Shown: positions 9,310 to 17,836, numbered from the stretch's first letter. The stretch: 64,000 nt of DNA from Bordetella bronchialis (GCF_001676705.1 NZ_CP016170.1:1426001-1490000); one strand, 5' to 3'. Numbers and translations are program-made. The notes: generated by a model not told the origin, from the sequence alone.

Positions 9310-10230
9310 ATGACGCAGAATGACAAACCCGTGCTGGGCTTCGTGGGTATCGGCCGCATGGGGACGCCCATGGCCCGGCGCCTGTTGGAAGCCGGTTACC
9401 GCGTGGCCATCCACGATACGCAGCCGCAGGCGGTGCAAGCCCTGGCGGCCCTGGGCGCGCAGGCCGCGCCATCGCCGCGCGCGGTGGCCGATGCGGCGTC
9501 CATCGTCCTGGTGTCGCTGCCCAAGCCCGACATCGTGCGCGACGTGGTGCTGGGCACGCAGGGCCTGGTGCATGGCACGGCGGTGCGTATCGTCGTGGAC
9601 CTGTCGACCTCGGGCGCCACGGCGGCGCGCGAGCTGGCGCGCGGCCTGGGCGAGCGCGGCATCGCCTCGGTGGATTGCCCGGTCAGCGGCGGCGTGGCCG
9701 GCGCGACCAAGGGCACGCTGGCGCTCATGCTGTCCGGCCCGCGCGATGCCTGCGACGCCCTCGGTCCCGTGCTGGACGTGCTGGGCAAATCCTTCTACAT
9801 CGGCGAACAGCCCGGCCTGGCGCAGACCATGAAGGTCATCAACAACCTGGTGTCGGTGACGGCGCTGGCCGTCACCTCGGAAGCGCTGGTGATGGGGGTG
9901 AAGGCCGGCCTGGACCCGGACATCATGGTGCAGGTCATCAACTCCGGATCGGGGCGCAGCAACGCATCGGAGGACAAGATCCCCAAGTATGTGCTGAGCC
10001 GCAGCTTCGGCTTTGGCTTCGCGCTGGGCCTCTCCGCCAAGGACGTCGGCCTGTGCCTGGCGGAAAGCGAGGCGATAGGCGCCCCGCTGCGCGTGGGCAG
10101 CGCCGTGCGCGAGCTGCTGGACGATGCGCGCGAGCGCCTGGGCGACGAGGCGGACCTGACCGAGATCGTGCGCCTGAGCGAAGCGGCCGCGGGCGTGGAG
10201 GTCCGCGGCAAGGCGGCCGGGAAAGCGTGA
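9310..10230 (+). CDS. NAD(P)-dependent beta-hydroxyacid dehydrogenase (3-hydroxyisobutyrate dehydrogenase family)
   Basis: 306 residues. The N-terminal Rossmann motif GFVGIGRMGTPMARRL, the substrate-site motif DCPVSGGVAGATKGTL near 120 and the catalytic Lys175 (QTMKVINN) are all present. Family members oxidise 3-hydroxyisobutyrate, tartronate semialdehyde or 2-(hydroxymethyl)glutarate; the last is a dicarboxylate and fits the neighbouring lyase and Bug genes, but this is inference. Second gene of the operon, 70 bases after the SDR. Confidence 0.88.
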   Translation: MTQNDKPVLGFVGIGRMGTPMARRLLEAGYRVAIHDTQPQAVQALAALGAQAAPSPRAVADAASIVLVSLPKPDIVRDVVLGTQGLVHGTAVRIVVDLSTSGATAARELARGLGERGIASVDCPVSGGVAGATKGTLALMLSGPRDACDALGPVLDVLGKSFYIGEQPGLAQTMKVINNLVSVTALAVTSEALVMGVKAGLDPDIMVQVINSGSGRSNASEDKIPKYVLSRSFGFGFALGLSAKDVGLCLAESEAIGAPLRVGSAVRELLDDARERLGDEADLTEIVRLSEAAAGVEVRGKAAGKA

Positions 10231-10341
10231 ACACCGCCGTCGGCCTGTCCCGTGCAAGGGACGCGGGGCAGGGCGAGGGCGGGCGATCCGGGTATCGACG
10301 CCCGGAGTTGGCGTCATCCATCATTCACCAAGGAGACCGGC

Positions 10342-11220
10342 GTGACACGCTCTGAGAAGTTTCGCGAACTGCTGAAGAAACCGCCCTTCGTCTGCATGGG
10401 CGCCCACGACGCCGTGACGGCCATGCTGGCGGAGCAGGCCGGCGCGCCGGCCATCTATGTGAGCGGGTTCGTCGCGTCGGCCATCGTCGCCGGCAAGCCC
10501 GACGTGGGGCTGCTATCGCAGACGGAGATGTTCGACCATATCCGCCGCATATGCCGCGTGACCCGCGTACCGGTATTCGCGGACGCCGATACGGGCTACG
10601 GCGGCGTGCTGGATGCCCAGCGCACCATCCAGCTCTGGGAAGAGGCCGGGGCTTCCGTGCTGCACCTGGAGGACCAGGCCGTGCCCAAGAAGTGCGGGCA
10701 TTTCGCCGGCAAGCAACTGGTGTCCAAGGAAGAAATGACGCAGAAGCTGCGGGCGATGCTGGATGCGCGCACGGATCCGGACTTCTTCGTGGTCGCGCGT
10801 ACGGACGCGATCGCGGTGACCGGCCTGTCGGACGCGCTGGATCGCCTGGAAGCGTATGCGGCCACCGGTGTGGACGGCCTGTATGCCGACGCGCCGGAAA
10901 GTGTCGACCAGATGCGCGAGATCGTCCGGCGCCTGAAGCCGCTGGGCAAGCCCATCCTGTTCAATATGGTGCGCTCCGGCAAAAGCCCCTACCTGTCGCT
11001 CAAGGAAGTCCACGACATCGGCTTCGATTACGCGCTGTGCCCGGTGGAGCCCATGCTGGCCATGCACAAGGCGGTGAAGGAGATGATGGAGACCTTCATG
11101 CGCGAAGGCTGCTCGACCGATGCGATCGCCGACCGCCTGACGCCTTTCGAGACCTTCAATGACTTCGTCGGCCTGGGCCGCATCGTCCAGCAGGAAGCCC
11201 GCTACGCCACCCCGGATTGA
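10342..11220 (+). CDS. Isocitrate lyase/PEP mutase-family enzyme (methylisocitrate lyase-like)
   Basis: 292 residues from a GTG behind AAGGAG; the upstream in-frame ATG at 10252 adds an arginine-rich tail that does not belong to the family. The Mg-binding DADTGYGG and the catalytic loop KKCGH (Cys118) mark it as a C-C lyase of the 2-methylisocitrate lyase/dimethylmalate lyase type rather than a phosphonate mutase. It should split a branched dicarboxylate or tricarboxylate to pyruvate or glyoxylate plus a second acid. It lies with a hydroxyacid dehydrogenase and a Bug receptor and faces a PrpD-like gene, so a methylcitrate-like route on an imported acid is inferred. Confidence 0.86.
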   Translation: MTRSEKFRELLKKPPFVCMGAHDAVTAMLAEQAGAPAIYVSGFVASAIVAGKPDVGLLSQTEMFDHIRRICRVTRVPVFADADTGYGGVLDAQRTIQLWEEAGASVLHLEDQAVPKKCGHFAGKQLVSKEEMTQKLRAMLDARTDPDFFVVARTDAIAVTGLSDALDRLEAYAATGVDGLYADAPESVDQMREIVRRLKPLGKPILFNMVRSGKSPYLSLKEVHDIGFDYALCPVEPMLAMHKAVKEMMETFMREGCSTDAIADRLTPFETFNDFVGLGRIVQQEARYATPD

Positions 11221-11317
11221 CCGGCCGGCGGCGCTTTCGTCGCAGTGCGTTTTCCAACCATAACGCGGCCACGGCGCCGGCGCCCGCGCCGGTGCACGCG
11301 GCCCGAGGAGACCAACC

Positions 11318-12280
11318 ATGAAGCTAGGGATTAGCGCCATACTTATCGCATCCGCCGTCGCCCTGGCGGCACCCACTGCGCGGGCGCAGGCCGATAAATA
11401 CCCCGACAAGCCGGTCACGCTGGTGGTGCCGTATTCGCCGGGCGGCGGCAGCGACAACATCGCCCGCGCCACCGCCAACTTCCTGACCCAGCACTGGAAG
11501 CAGCCGGTCATCGTGGAGAACAAGCCCGGCGCGGACGGCATGATCGCCACCCGGCAGGTGATGCGCGCGGCCCCGGACGGCTATACCCTGCTGATTTCGA
11601 TTCCCGCGATCGCCGCGCTGAAATACATCAATAAGTCCATGGACGCCGATCCGCTGGTGGAATTGCGGCCGGTCAGCATGCTGGCGTCGGGGCCGACGGG
11701 CATCGTCGTCAAGGGCGGCACCGACATCCAGACCATCGACGACCTGAAGCGCGCCTGCGGCAAGGCGGCGCGTTGCAGCTGGGCCAGCGGCGAGCCGTTC
11801 ACCTTGCTGGCCGGCACCGGCCTGGTGGAGAAAATGGGCCTGAAGGACATGACCAATGTGCGCTACGCCGGGACATCTGCGGCGGTCAACGACATTATCG
11901 GCGGCCGTGTCACGATGGTGGTGACGGGCCTGTCGTCGGTGGTACCGCATCACAAGTCCGGCACCATGAAGATCCTGGCCCTGAGCAGCGACAAGCGCTT
12001 GCCGGAAGTGCCCGACGTTCCCACCTACGCCGAGGTCGGGCTGGGCGATGTGGATTTCACCAACAACTGGTACGGCATCTTCGTGCCCGCCAAGACGCCG
12101 GATGCGGTGGTGCGGAAGATCGCCGAAGGCATGCGCCTGGCGGCGGCCGATCCCCAGGTGCTGAAAGTGCTGCAGCCGCTGTTGATACAGCCCGTGGGGA
12201 ACGGCCCGGAGCAATTCGCGCCCATCGTCCAGCGCGCCCAGGCCACGGTCGATAAATTGTCCAGCCACCTGACGCAGTAA
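11318..12280 (+). CDS. Bug (TctC-like) periplasmic solute receptor
   Basis: 320 residues with a signal peptide ending near TARAQA (about residue 24). The Bug family fingerprint is clear: YPDKPVTLVVPYSPGGGSDNIAR, VENKPGADGMIA, APDGYTLL. These receptors capture carboxylates or amides for tripartite tricarboxylate transporters or act as sensors. No TctA/TctB membrane genes are nearby. Last gene of the SDR operon, 97 bases after the lyase with a GAGGAG ribosome site. Confidence 0.9.
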   Translation: MKLGISAILIASAVALAAPTARAQADKYPDKPVTLVVPYSPGGGSDNIARATANFLTQHWKQPVIVENKPGADGMIATRQVMRAAPDGYTLLISIPAIAALKYINKSMDADPLVELRPVSMLASGPTGIVVKGGTDIQTIDDLKRACGKAARCSWASGEPFTLLAGTGLVEKMGLKDMTNVRYAGTSAAVNDIIGGRVTMVVTGLSSVVPHHKSGTMKILALSSDKRLPEVPDVPTYAEVGLGDVDFTNNWYGIFVPAKTPDAVVRKIAEGMRLAAADPQVLKVLQPLLIQPVGNGPEQFAPIVQRAQATVDKLSSHLTQ

Positions 12281-12416
12281 GCGCGGCCTGGCGCCCCTGT
12301 CGCGGCTGGGCGGCGCCGGCGGAGCGGACGGGCCATAGCGCCGGCAGGCGGCCGCCTATCGCGCCGTCGGGGCCTCGCGATACTATGCCGCTGTCAACGG
12401 CGACGGAGGCGGCGAC

Positions 12417-13880
12417 ATGCGGTCCATGGCGGTTCAGGTGTGGTACGCGCTGGCGGGCATATGGGCCATACGCGTTTTCGCGATGGCGGCCATGCCCTTC
12501 GTCGATACGTCGGAGCCGCGCTATGCCGAGATCGCCCGGCTGATGGCCGTATCCGGCGATTGGATTACGCCCTGGTTCGCGCCGGACGTGCCGTTCTGGG
12601 GTAAGCCGCCGCTGGCCTTCTGGGCACAGGCGCTGTGCATCCGCGTCTTCGGCCTGTCGGAACTGAGCATCCGGATGGCCTCGCTGCCGCCGATGGCGGG
12701 CATGCTGTGGCTGGGGTACGTGCTGGCACGCAACATGTCGTCGCGCGAGGCGGCCGCGCGGTGGCTGGCGATCTTCAGCACCATGCTGCTGCCCGCGGCG
12801 GCGGCGGGGGCGGTCTTGACGGACACTTATCTGGCCTTTGCCGTCTGCCTGTGCATGACGGCGTTCCATCTTGCCGGGCAGGGCGCCGGGTGGCGCTGGC
12901 GGTATGGCTTCTTCGTCGGCCTGGGTATCGGGCTATTGGCCAAGGGGCCGCTGGCCGTGGTCCTGGTGGCCGGTGCGATCATCCCCTGGCTGGCCTGGCG
13001 CCGCTGGCTTGCCGCCGGCCCGGCGCAAGCCCTGCCGCGCCTGCCCTGGCTTTCCGGCATCCTGGTGACCGCCGCCCTGGCGTTGCCGTGGTATGTGGCG
13101 GCTGAAATCAAGACGCCCGGCTTCCTGCGCTACTTCATCCTGGGCGAGCATTTCTACCGCTTCGTGGATCCGGGCTGGCAGGGCGATCGGTATGGCTCGG
13201 CGCATGACAGTCCCTACGGCAGTATCTGGCTGGAATGGCTGGTGGCGTCGCTGCCCTGGGGCGCTGCGGGCCTGGCGGCCGCCGTGTGGCGTTGCCGCGA
13301 CCGCGGGTTCCGGCGGGAGCGCCTGCCCGCCATCCTGCGCGATGCGCGCTGGAGCTATCTGCTGGCGTGGGCGCTTGCCACGCCGCTGTTCTTCACCTTC
13401 GCGGGCAACATTATCTGGACCTATGTGCTGCCGGCGCTGCCGCCGGTCGCCCTGCTGCTGGCCACGGCCATGCCGGACGCGCCGCGGCCGGCCTTGCGCA
13501 AGGCCATCCTGGCCTGCGTGCTGGCGGTGCCGCTGGCCTTCCTGGTCGTCGGGACGGCGGCGATCGTCGCCCCCGGGCGCTTCAAGACGGAGAAAGACCT
13601 GGTGAATGCCGCCGCGGCCATGCAAGCGCCCGGGGAAACGCTGTACTTCGTGGGGCGCGTGCCGTTCTCGGGACGGTTCTATTCCCGCGGCACGGCCCGC
13701 GCCATCGACCTGGACCGCGTGGACGAGGTCATACCGCCCGCCGGTGGCCGGGTATTCCTGGCCATCCCGCGCGACGACGAGGCCGAGGCGCTGGCCCGCT
13801 TGCCCGTGCACGCCCGCATGATCTACGCCAGCAAGCTGCGCCGGCTGTTCGTGGCGCAAGTGCCGGAGGCCGCGCACTAG
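12417..13880 (+). CDS. ArnT/PMT-like integral-membrane glycosyltransferase
   Basis: 487 residues with about a dozen membrane helices. The first periplasmic loop carries DTSEPRYAEIARLM, the acidic motif of the ArnT/PMT (GT-C) family that uses polyprenyl-phosphate sugars to modify lipid A or other envelope glycans. KGPLAVVLVAGAIIPWLAW and WYVAAEIKTPGFLRYFILGEHFYRF are also typical. It starts behind GGAGGCGGCGAC and appears to be a single-gene unit, ending in a four-base convergent overlap with nirD. The donor sugar is unknown. Confidence 0.83.
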   Translation: MRSMAVQVWYALAGIWAIRVFAMAAMPFVDTSEPRYAEIARLMAVSGDWITPWFAPDVPFWGKPPLAFWAQALCIRVFGLSELSIRMASLPPMAGMLWLGYVLARNMSSREAAARWLAIFSTMLLPAAAAGAVLTDTYLAFAVCLCMTAFHLAGQGAGWRWRYGFFVGLGIGLLAKGPLAVVLVAGAIIPWLAWRRWLAAGPAQALPRLPWLSGILVTAALALPWYVAAEIKTPGFLRYFILGEHFYRFVDPGWQGDRYGSAHDSPYGSIWLEWLVASLPWGAAGLAAAVWRCRDRGFRRERLPAILRDARWSYLLAWALATPLFFTFAGNIIWTYVLPALPPVALLLATAMPDAPRPALRKAILACVLAVPLAFLVVGTAAIVAPGRFKTEKDLVNAAAAMQAPGETLYFVGRVPFSGRFYSRGTARAIDLDRVDEVIPPAGGRVFLAIPRDDEAEALARLPVHARMIYASKLRRLFVAQVPEAAH

Positions 13881-14248
13881 GCCCCGTGCGCGGCCTCCGG
13901 CAGGGTCTCGACCACATCCCCATTCAGGCGCGCGCGCCAGGTGCGTAGACGGTGCTGCGGATACTCCACGCATACGCCGTCGCGCAGGCGGAAATGCTGC
14001 TTGTACAGGGGCGAGGCCACGACCAGTTCGCCGCCCAGGTGCCCCACGATGCCCCGCCCGACGACATTGGCGCCGGACTTCGGATCGCGGTTGTCGATGG
14101 CGTATAAGGGCTGGTCCGGGTTGTCGGGCAGATAGAACAGCGCGATCTGCGCGTCCTCCAGCAGGGCGACCACGCCGGAGTTGGGAACCAGGTCCTGGCG
14201 CCGGCAGACGGGGCGCCAGTCTGCGTGGCCGTTGTCGCGGGCGTTCAT
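13877..14248 (-). CDS. nirD: Nitrite reductase (NAD(P)H) small subunit
   Basis: 123 residues, the usual NirD length. It has the Rieske-like fold of NirD without the Rieske cysteine ligands (WRPVCRRQDLVPNSG, ALFYLPDNPDQPLYAIDNRDP, GRGIVGHLGGELVVASPLYKQHF). It assists NirB in reducing nitrite to ammonium with NAD(P)H in the cytoplasm. The start codon overlaps the end of nirB, consistent with translational coupling, and it is controlled through the nirB leader. Confidence 0.95.
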   Translation of the reverse strand: MNARDNGHADWRPVCRRQDLVPNSGVVALLEDAQIALFYLPDNPDQPLYAIDNRDPKSGANVVGRGIVGHLGGELVVASPLYKQHFRLRDGVCVEYPQHRLRTWRARLNGDVVETLPEAAHGA

Positions 14249-16797
14249 CAGGCGATCTCCTCGACGATGGGAATGGCGCGCAGTTCATCCGGACGGGCGG
14301 GCCGCGGCTGGCCGCGCTCCTGCACGAAGCGGATATCCGGGTCGCCGCGCCGGTCGTTGACGAAGGTGCGGAAGCGCTTGAGTTTCTCGGGGTCTTTCAG
14401 GGCATTGGCCCATTCGCATTCGTAGCGGTCCACCACCAGCTGCATCTGCGCTTCCAGTTCGGCGGCCAGGCCCAGCGAATCGTCGATGATGACGGCCTTC
14501 AGGTAGTCCAGCCCGCCTTCCAGCGCATCGCGCCACACCGACGTGCGCTGCAGCTTGTCGGCGGTGCGGATGTAGAACATCAGGAAGCGGTCGATATAGC
14601 GGATCAGGGTGGCATCGTCCAGGTCGGTGGCGAACAGCTCCGCATGGCGCGGACGCATGCCGCCGTTGCCGCACAGGTACAGGTTCCAGCCTTTTTCCGT
14701 GGCGATCACGCCGACGTCCTTGCTCTGGGCCTCCGCGCATTCGCGCGTGCAGCCCGATACCGCGAACTTCAGCTTGTGCGGCGCGCGCAGGCCTTTGTAG
14801 CGGTTCTCGATGTGCAAGGCCATGGCGACGCTGTCCTGTACGCCGTAGCGGCACCAGGTGCTGCCCACGCAGGACTTCACGGTGCGCGTGGCCTTGCCGT
14901 AGGCGTGTCCGGTTTCGAAGCCGGCATCGATCAGCGCCTGCCAGATGTCGGGCAGTTCGTGCAGTTGCGCGCCGAACAGGTCTATGCGCTGCCCGCCGGT
15001 GATCTTGGTGTAGAGCTTGTACTTCTTGGCGACGGCGCCTATGGCCAGCAGGCCGTCCGGCGTGATCTCGCCGCCGGGAATGCGCGGCACGACCGAATAC
15101 GTGCCGTTCTTCTGCATATTGGCCATGAAGGTATCGTTGGTGTCCTGCAGCGGCACCAGGCTGGGATCCTGGATGGGCCGGTTCCAGCACGAGGCCAGGA
15201 TGGAGGCGACGGCGGGCTTGCAGATGTCGCAGCCCACGCGGCCCCGGCCGTGCCGGGCCAGCAGCGCCTCGAAGCTTTCGATGCCTTCCACGCGGACGAT
15301 GCCGTACAGCTCCTGCCGCGTGTAGGCGAAGTGTTCGCACAGGCTCTTGTCCACGGCCACGCCGCGGCGGGACAGTTCGTGCTCGAAGACCTGCTTCAGC
15401 AAGGCGGCGCAGCCGCCGCAGCCCGTGGAGGCCTTGGTGCAGGACTTGATTGTTCCCAGGTCCGTACAGCCCGCGTCGATGGCGTCGCACACCGCGCCCT
15501 TGCTGACGTTGTGGCAGGAGCAGATGGTCGCGCCGGCCGGCAGGGCATCCGGTCCCAGCGCCGGCGCGCCCTGGCCGGCGGGCAGGATCAGGCCCGCGGG
15601 ATCGGCCGGCGGCGCGATGCCGTTCTGCGCGTACTGCAGCAGGGTGTCGTAATAGCTGTTGTCGCCCACCAGTACCGCGCCCAGCACGCGCTTGCCGTCG
15701 GCGGAAACGACCAGGCGGCGATAGCTGGCGCCGGCTTCGTCGATATAGCGATAACTGACCGCCCCGGGCGTGCGGCCATGGGCGTCGCCGATGGAGCCCA
15801 CGTCCACGCCCAGCAGCTTGAGCTTGGTGGACATGTCGGCGCCGGTGAAGGGCTGCGGCGCAGCGCCGCACAGGTCGGCCGCGGCCGTGCGCGCCATCTG
15901 GTAGCCGGGCGCCACCAGGCCGAAAACCGTGCCGTTCCAGATCGCGCATTCCCCGATGGCGTACACGTCCTTGTCGCTGGTGCGGCAAAAGTCGTCGATG
16001 ACGATGCCGCCGCGCTCGCCCACCGTCAGTCCGGCTGCGCGGCCCAGCCCGTCGCGCGGCCGGATGCCCGCCGAGAACACGACCAGGTCGGTCTCCAACG
16101 GCTCTCCTTCGGCGAAGCGCATGCTGTAGCGGTAGCGCAGGCCCTCCTTGATCGACTGCGTGGCGCGCGACAGGTGGACGCTGGCGCCCAATGCCTCGAT
16201 GCGCGACTTCAAGGCGGCACCGCCGAAGTCATCCAGTTGCACGGGCATGAGGCGCGGCGCGAACTCCACGACATGCACTTCCAGTCCCAGGGTCTTCAGC
16301 GAGTTGGCCGCTTCCAGCCCCAGCAGGCCGCCGCCCACGACCACGCCGCGGCGCGCGCCGGCCGCCGCCGCGCGGATCAGGTCCAGGTCGTCCAGCGTGC
16401 GGTACACCAGGCCGGCCGTGCCTTCGGCCCCGGCCACGGGGGGCACGAAGGGAAAGGAGCCGGTGGCCAGCACCAGCTTGTCGTAGGCCTGGCGTCCTTC
16501 GTCGGTGACGATCTCGCGGTTGCGGCGGTCGATCTCCTGCACCCGTACGCCCAGGCGCAGGCTCAGGCCGGGCCGTTCGTAGAAGGCCGCATCGCTCATG
16601 GCCATCGATTCGGCATCGCGGCCGGCCAGGTATTCGGACAAATGGACGCGGTCGTAGGCGCGGCGGCTTTCCTCGCCATAGACCAGAATGCGGTAGCGGT
16701 CGAGCGCGCCTTGGGCAATCAGTTGCTCGACGAAGTGATGGCCGACCATGCCATTGCCGATCACGATCAATGTTTCGGCGGGGTGCGTTGCATTCAT
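14248..16797 (-). CDS. nirB: Nitrite reductase (NAD(P)H) large subunit
   Basis: 849 residues from an ATG preceded by GGTGA; an in-frame GTG three codons upstream is an alternative. Domains in order: FAD/NAD oxidoreductase (IGNGMVGHHFVEQL near 15; GGGLLGLEAAN near 155), two BFD-like [2Fe-2S] regions (CSC at 426-428 with CGGC at 460-463; CDIC at 523-526), then the sulfite/nitrite reductase hemoprotein part with the siroheme/[4Fe-4S] ligands CVGSTWC (643, 649) and CTREC (683, 687). It reduces nitrite to ammonium. Leader elements suggest nitrogen control and nitrate/nitrite-responsive antitermination. Confidence 0.96.
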   Translation of the reverse strand: MNATHPAETLIVIGNGMVGHHFVEQLIAQGALDRYRILVYGEESRRAYDRVHLSEYLAGRDAESMAMSDAAFYERPGLSLRLGVRVQEIDRRNREIVTDEGRQAYDKLVLATGSFPFVPPVAGAEGTAGLVYRTLDDLDLIRAAAAGARRGVVVGGGLLGLEAANSLKTLGLEVHVVEFAPRLMPVQLDDFGGAALKSRIEALGASVHLSRATQSIKEGLRYRYSMRFAEGEPLETDLVVFSAGIRPRDGLGRAAGLTVGERGGIVIDDFCRTSDKDVYAIGECAIWNGTVFGLVAPGYQMARTAAADLCGAAPQPFTGADMSTKLKLLGVDVGSIGDAHGRTPGAVSYRYIDEAGASYRRLVVSADGKRVLGAVLVGDNSYYDTLLQYAQNGIAPPADPAGLILPAGQGAPALGPDALPAGATICSCHNVSKGAVCDAIDAGCTDLGTIKSCTKASTGCGGCAALLKQVFEHELSRRGVAVDKSLCEHFAYTRQELYGIVRVEGIESFEALLARHGRGRVGCDICKPAVASILASCWNRPIQDPSLVPLQDTNDTFMANMQKNGTYSVVPRIPGGEITPDGLLAIGAVAKKYKLYTKITGGQRIDLFGAQLHELPDIWQALIDAGFETGHAYGKATRTVKSCVGSTWCRYGVQDSVAMALHIENRYKGLRAPHKLKFAVSGCTRECAEAQSKDVGVIATEKGWNLYLCGNGGMRPRHAELFATDLDDATLIRYIDRFLMFYIRTADKLQRTSVWRDALEGGLDYLKAVIIDDSLGLAAELEAQMQLVVDRYECEWANALKDPEKLKRFRTFVNDRRGDPDIRFVQERGQPRPARPDELRAIPIVEEIA

Positions 16798-16830
16798 GGG
16801 TTTCACCGGGGCGTAGCGATTGCGTTTTCA

Positions 16831-16873
16831 AAAGACAAAAAGGCGCCCGCGACCGTGAGGTCGAGGCGCCTTT
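16831..16873 (-). terminator. Intrinsic terminator in the nirBD leader
   Basis: On the minus strand AAAGGCGCC and CGACC pair with GGTCG and GGCGCCTTT around a TCAC loop, followed by TTTTTGTCTTTT. It lies about 33 bases before the nirB start and inside the leader, so it must be bypassed for expression. Its 5' arm shares bases with the second ANTAR hairpin. Confidence 0.85.
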
Positions 16874-16877
16874 GCCT
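16864..16877 (-). promoter_or_regulatory. ANTAR-type hairpin P2 in the nirBD leader
   Basis: AGGC and GCCT enclose the hexaloop AAAGGC, with A at loop position 1 and G at position 4, as required for ANTAR-domain RNA-binding antiterminators such as NasR/NasT. Forming it consumes the 5' arm of the terminator, so the two structures exclude each other. Confidence 0.75.
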
Positions 16878-16896
16878 GGGATGCTCAAGTTGTAGT

Positions 16897-16914
16897 GCCG
16901 GGGCCGTTCCCGAC
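16897..16914 (-). promoter_or_regulatory. ANTAR-type hairpin P1 in the nirBD leader
   Basis: A six-pair stem (GTCGGG with CCCGGC, including one G-U pair) closes the hexaloop AACGGC, again with A1 and G4. It begins almost exactly at the start point predicted from the sigma-54 promoter, and lies 19 bases before P2. Confidence 0.72.
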
Positions 16915-16925
16915 CCTGTCAGCAA

Positions 16926-16942
16926 AGCAATACGCATGCCAA
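16926..16942 (-). promoter_or_regulatory. Sigma-54 promoter of nirBD
   Basis: On the minus strand TTGGCATGCGTATTGCT matches the -24/-12 consensus TGGCACG-N4-TTGCW closely, with exactly ten bases between the invariant GG and GC. The predicted start point falls at about 16915, next to hairpin P1. Sigma-54 control implies NtrC-type activation. Confidence 0.78.
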
Positions 16943-16982
16943 ACGCGCCGCGCGGGCGGACGGGCGTGGCAACGCGGTTCCG

Positions 16983-16999
16983 TGCGCCACGGTGGTGCC
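16983..16999. promoter_or_regulatory. Possible NtrC enhancer site
   Basis: TGCGCC-ACGGT-GGTGCC differs from the NtrC consensus TGCACC-N5-GGTGCA at two positions. Its centre is roughly 75 bases upstream of the predicted nirBD start point, close but usable for an enhancer site. Inference from pattern only. Confidence 0.45.
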
Positions 17000-17029
17000 G
17001 AATCCCGTGCGCTATGCACGATGTTGGGG

Positions 17030-17109
17030 CGCTCCGGCGCTCCGGCGCTCCGGCGTTCCGGCGTTCCGGCGCTCCGGCGCTCCGGCTGTCCATCGTTCCG
17101 GCGTGCCGG
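17030..17109. repeat. Octamer tandem repeat, CGYTCCGG units
   Basis: Seven exact-register copies of CGCTCCGG or CGTTCCGG run from 17030 to 17085. One diverged unit and two near copies (CGTTCCGG, CGTGCCGG) follow in the same eight-base register to 17109. The block fills most of the roughly 345-base gene-free stretch between nirB and the lipoprotein gene and is not in a supported reading frame. Copy number is likely to vary between strains. Confidence 0.9.
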
Positions 17110-17143
17110 CCGCGTGGGCGCCGGCGGCGGGCCGGCTCGCTTC

Positions 17144-17593
17144 CTAGCCCACTTCCAGCCGGTTGATCCAGTCGTCCGGGTTCAATGCATGGATGTAGCG
17201 GCGGCAGGTCCAGAGATCGCCGTTGTAGTCGCTGCCCAGGATGATGTCGTCCTTTCCGATCCGCAGCCTGATGGTGCAATGGACGTGGACGACGATAGGC
17301 GTTTGGACGGAAAAGCTGGCGTCGATGTCCTTCAGCTTGTCGCCCTTGAACAGGCCCGCCGAGGCCCGGGTCGTTTGCGTGACGGTGTCCGTGCGCGTCT
17401 CGTTGGTCGACCACACCAGGATGCGCATGCCGGCGACGTTTTCTTCTCCCACGGGCACGCCCAGCCGCTGTATGGCGGCTTCCAGATGCTGGCCATGCAG
17501 GGTCCGCAGCCCGCGAGCGAGTCTTTCCTGCGGGGTGGCGCAGCCCGCCAGCAGGGCGGTGGCCAGTATCAGAATCCGGGTACTTTGCGTCAT
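17144..17593 (-). CDS. Small putative lipoprotein
   Basis: 149 residues from the ATG that directly precedes a lipoprotein signal: TRILILATALLAGC gives an LLAGC lipobox with Cys near residue 18. An ATG five codons upstream (17608) is better placed behind AGGA and is a credible alternative. The mature part is soluble, with ERLARGLRTLHGQHLEAAIQRLG and a possible beta-rich region ending in LWTCRRYIHALNP. The pattern resembles small lipoproteins of unknown function in other proteobacteria. Transcribed alone. Confidence 0.72.
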   Translation of the reverse strand: MTQSTRILILATALLAGCATPQERLARGLRTLHGQHLEAAIQRLGVPVGEENVAGMRILVWSTNETRTDTVTQTTRASAGLFKGDKLKDIDASFSVQTPIVVHVHCTIRLRIGKDDIILGSDYNGDLWTCRRYIHALNPDDWINRLEVG

Positions 17594-17836
17594 GGGCTGT
17601 CGCGGCATGCAAGCCGTCCTGTGGGGCGACGGGGCGCGGCGGTCCATGAGCCGGATGGCTGCGCGCGCCCGCCATTGAAAACCGGATAGGCTAGGCGGCA
17701 CGCGCCAGGCGGTAAGCCGGCGGGCGCATCGGCCGCGCACGGCAATCGCCGATATCGCTGTAGGAAAACCGGGGCCACGCGCCGCGACATGCGCGGCGAC
17801 AGGCCTAGCGCGGCCTTGCGCGGCCTTGCGAGGCCG

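Noticed and set aside
17006..17020. CGTGC-N5-GCACG inverted repeat as a second NtrC site
   Set aside because: Its half-site spacing is too short for the NtrC consensus; may be another operator, but I would not name it.
14644..17166. 840-codon open frame on the plus strand opposite nirB
   Set aside because: nirB has full cofactor motifs on the other strand; this frame also crosses the terminator and octamer repeat.
16803..17675. 290-codon minus-strand frame across the octamer repeat
   Set aside because: It overlaps the lipoprotein gene in another frame and turns the repeat into an APERR-type artefact.
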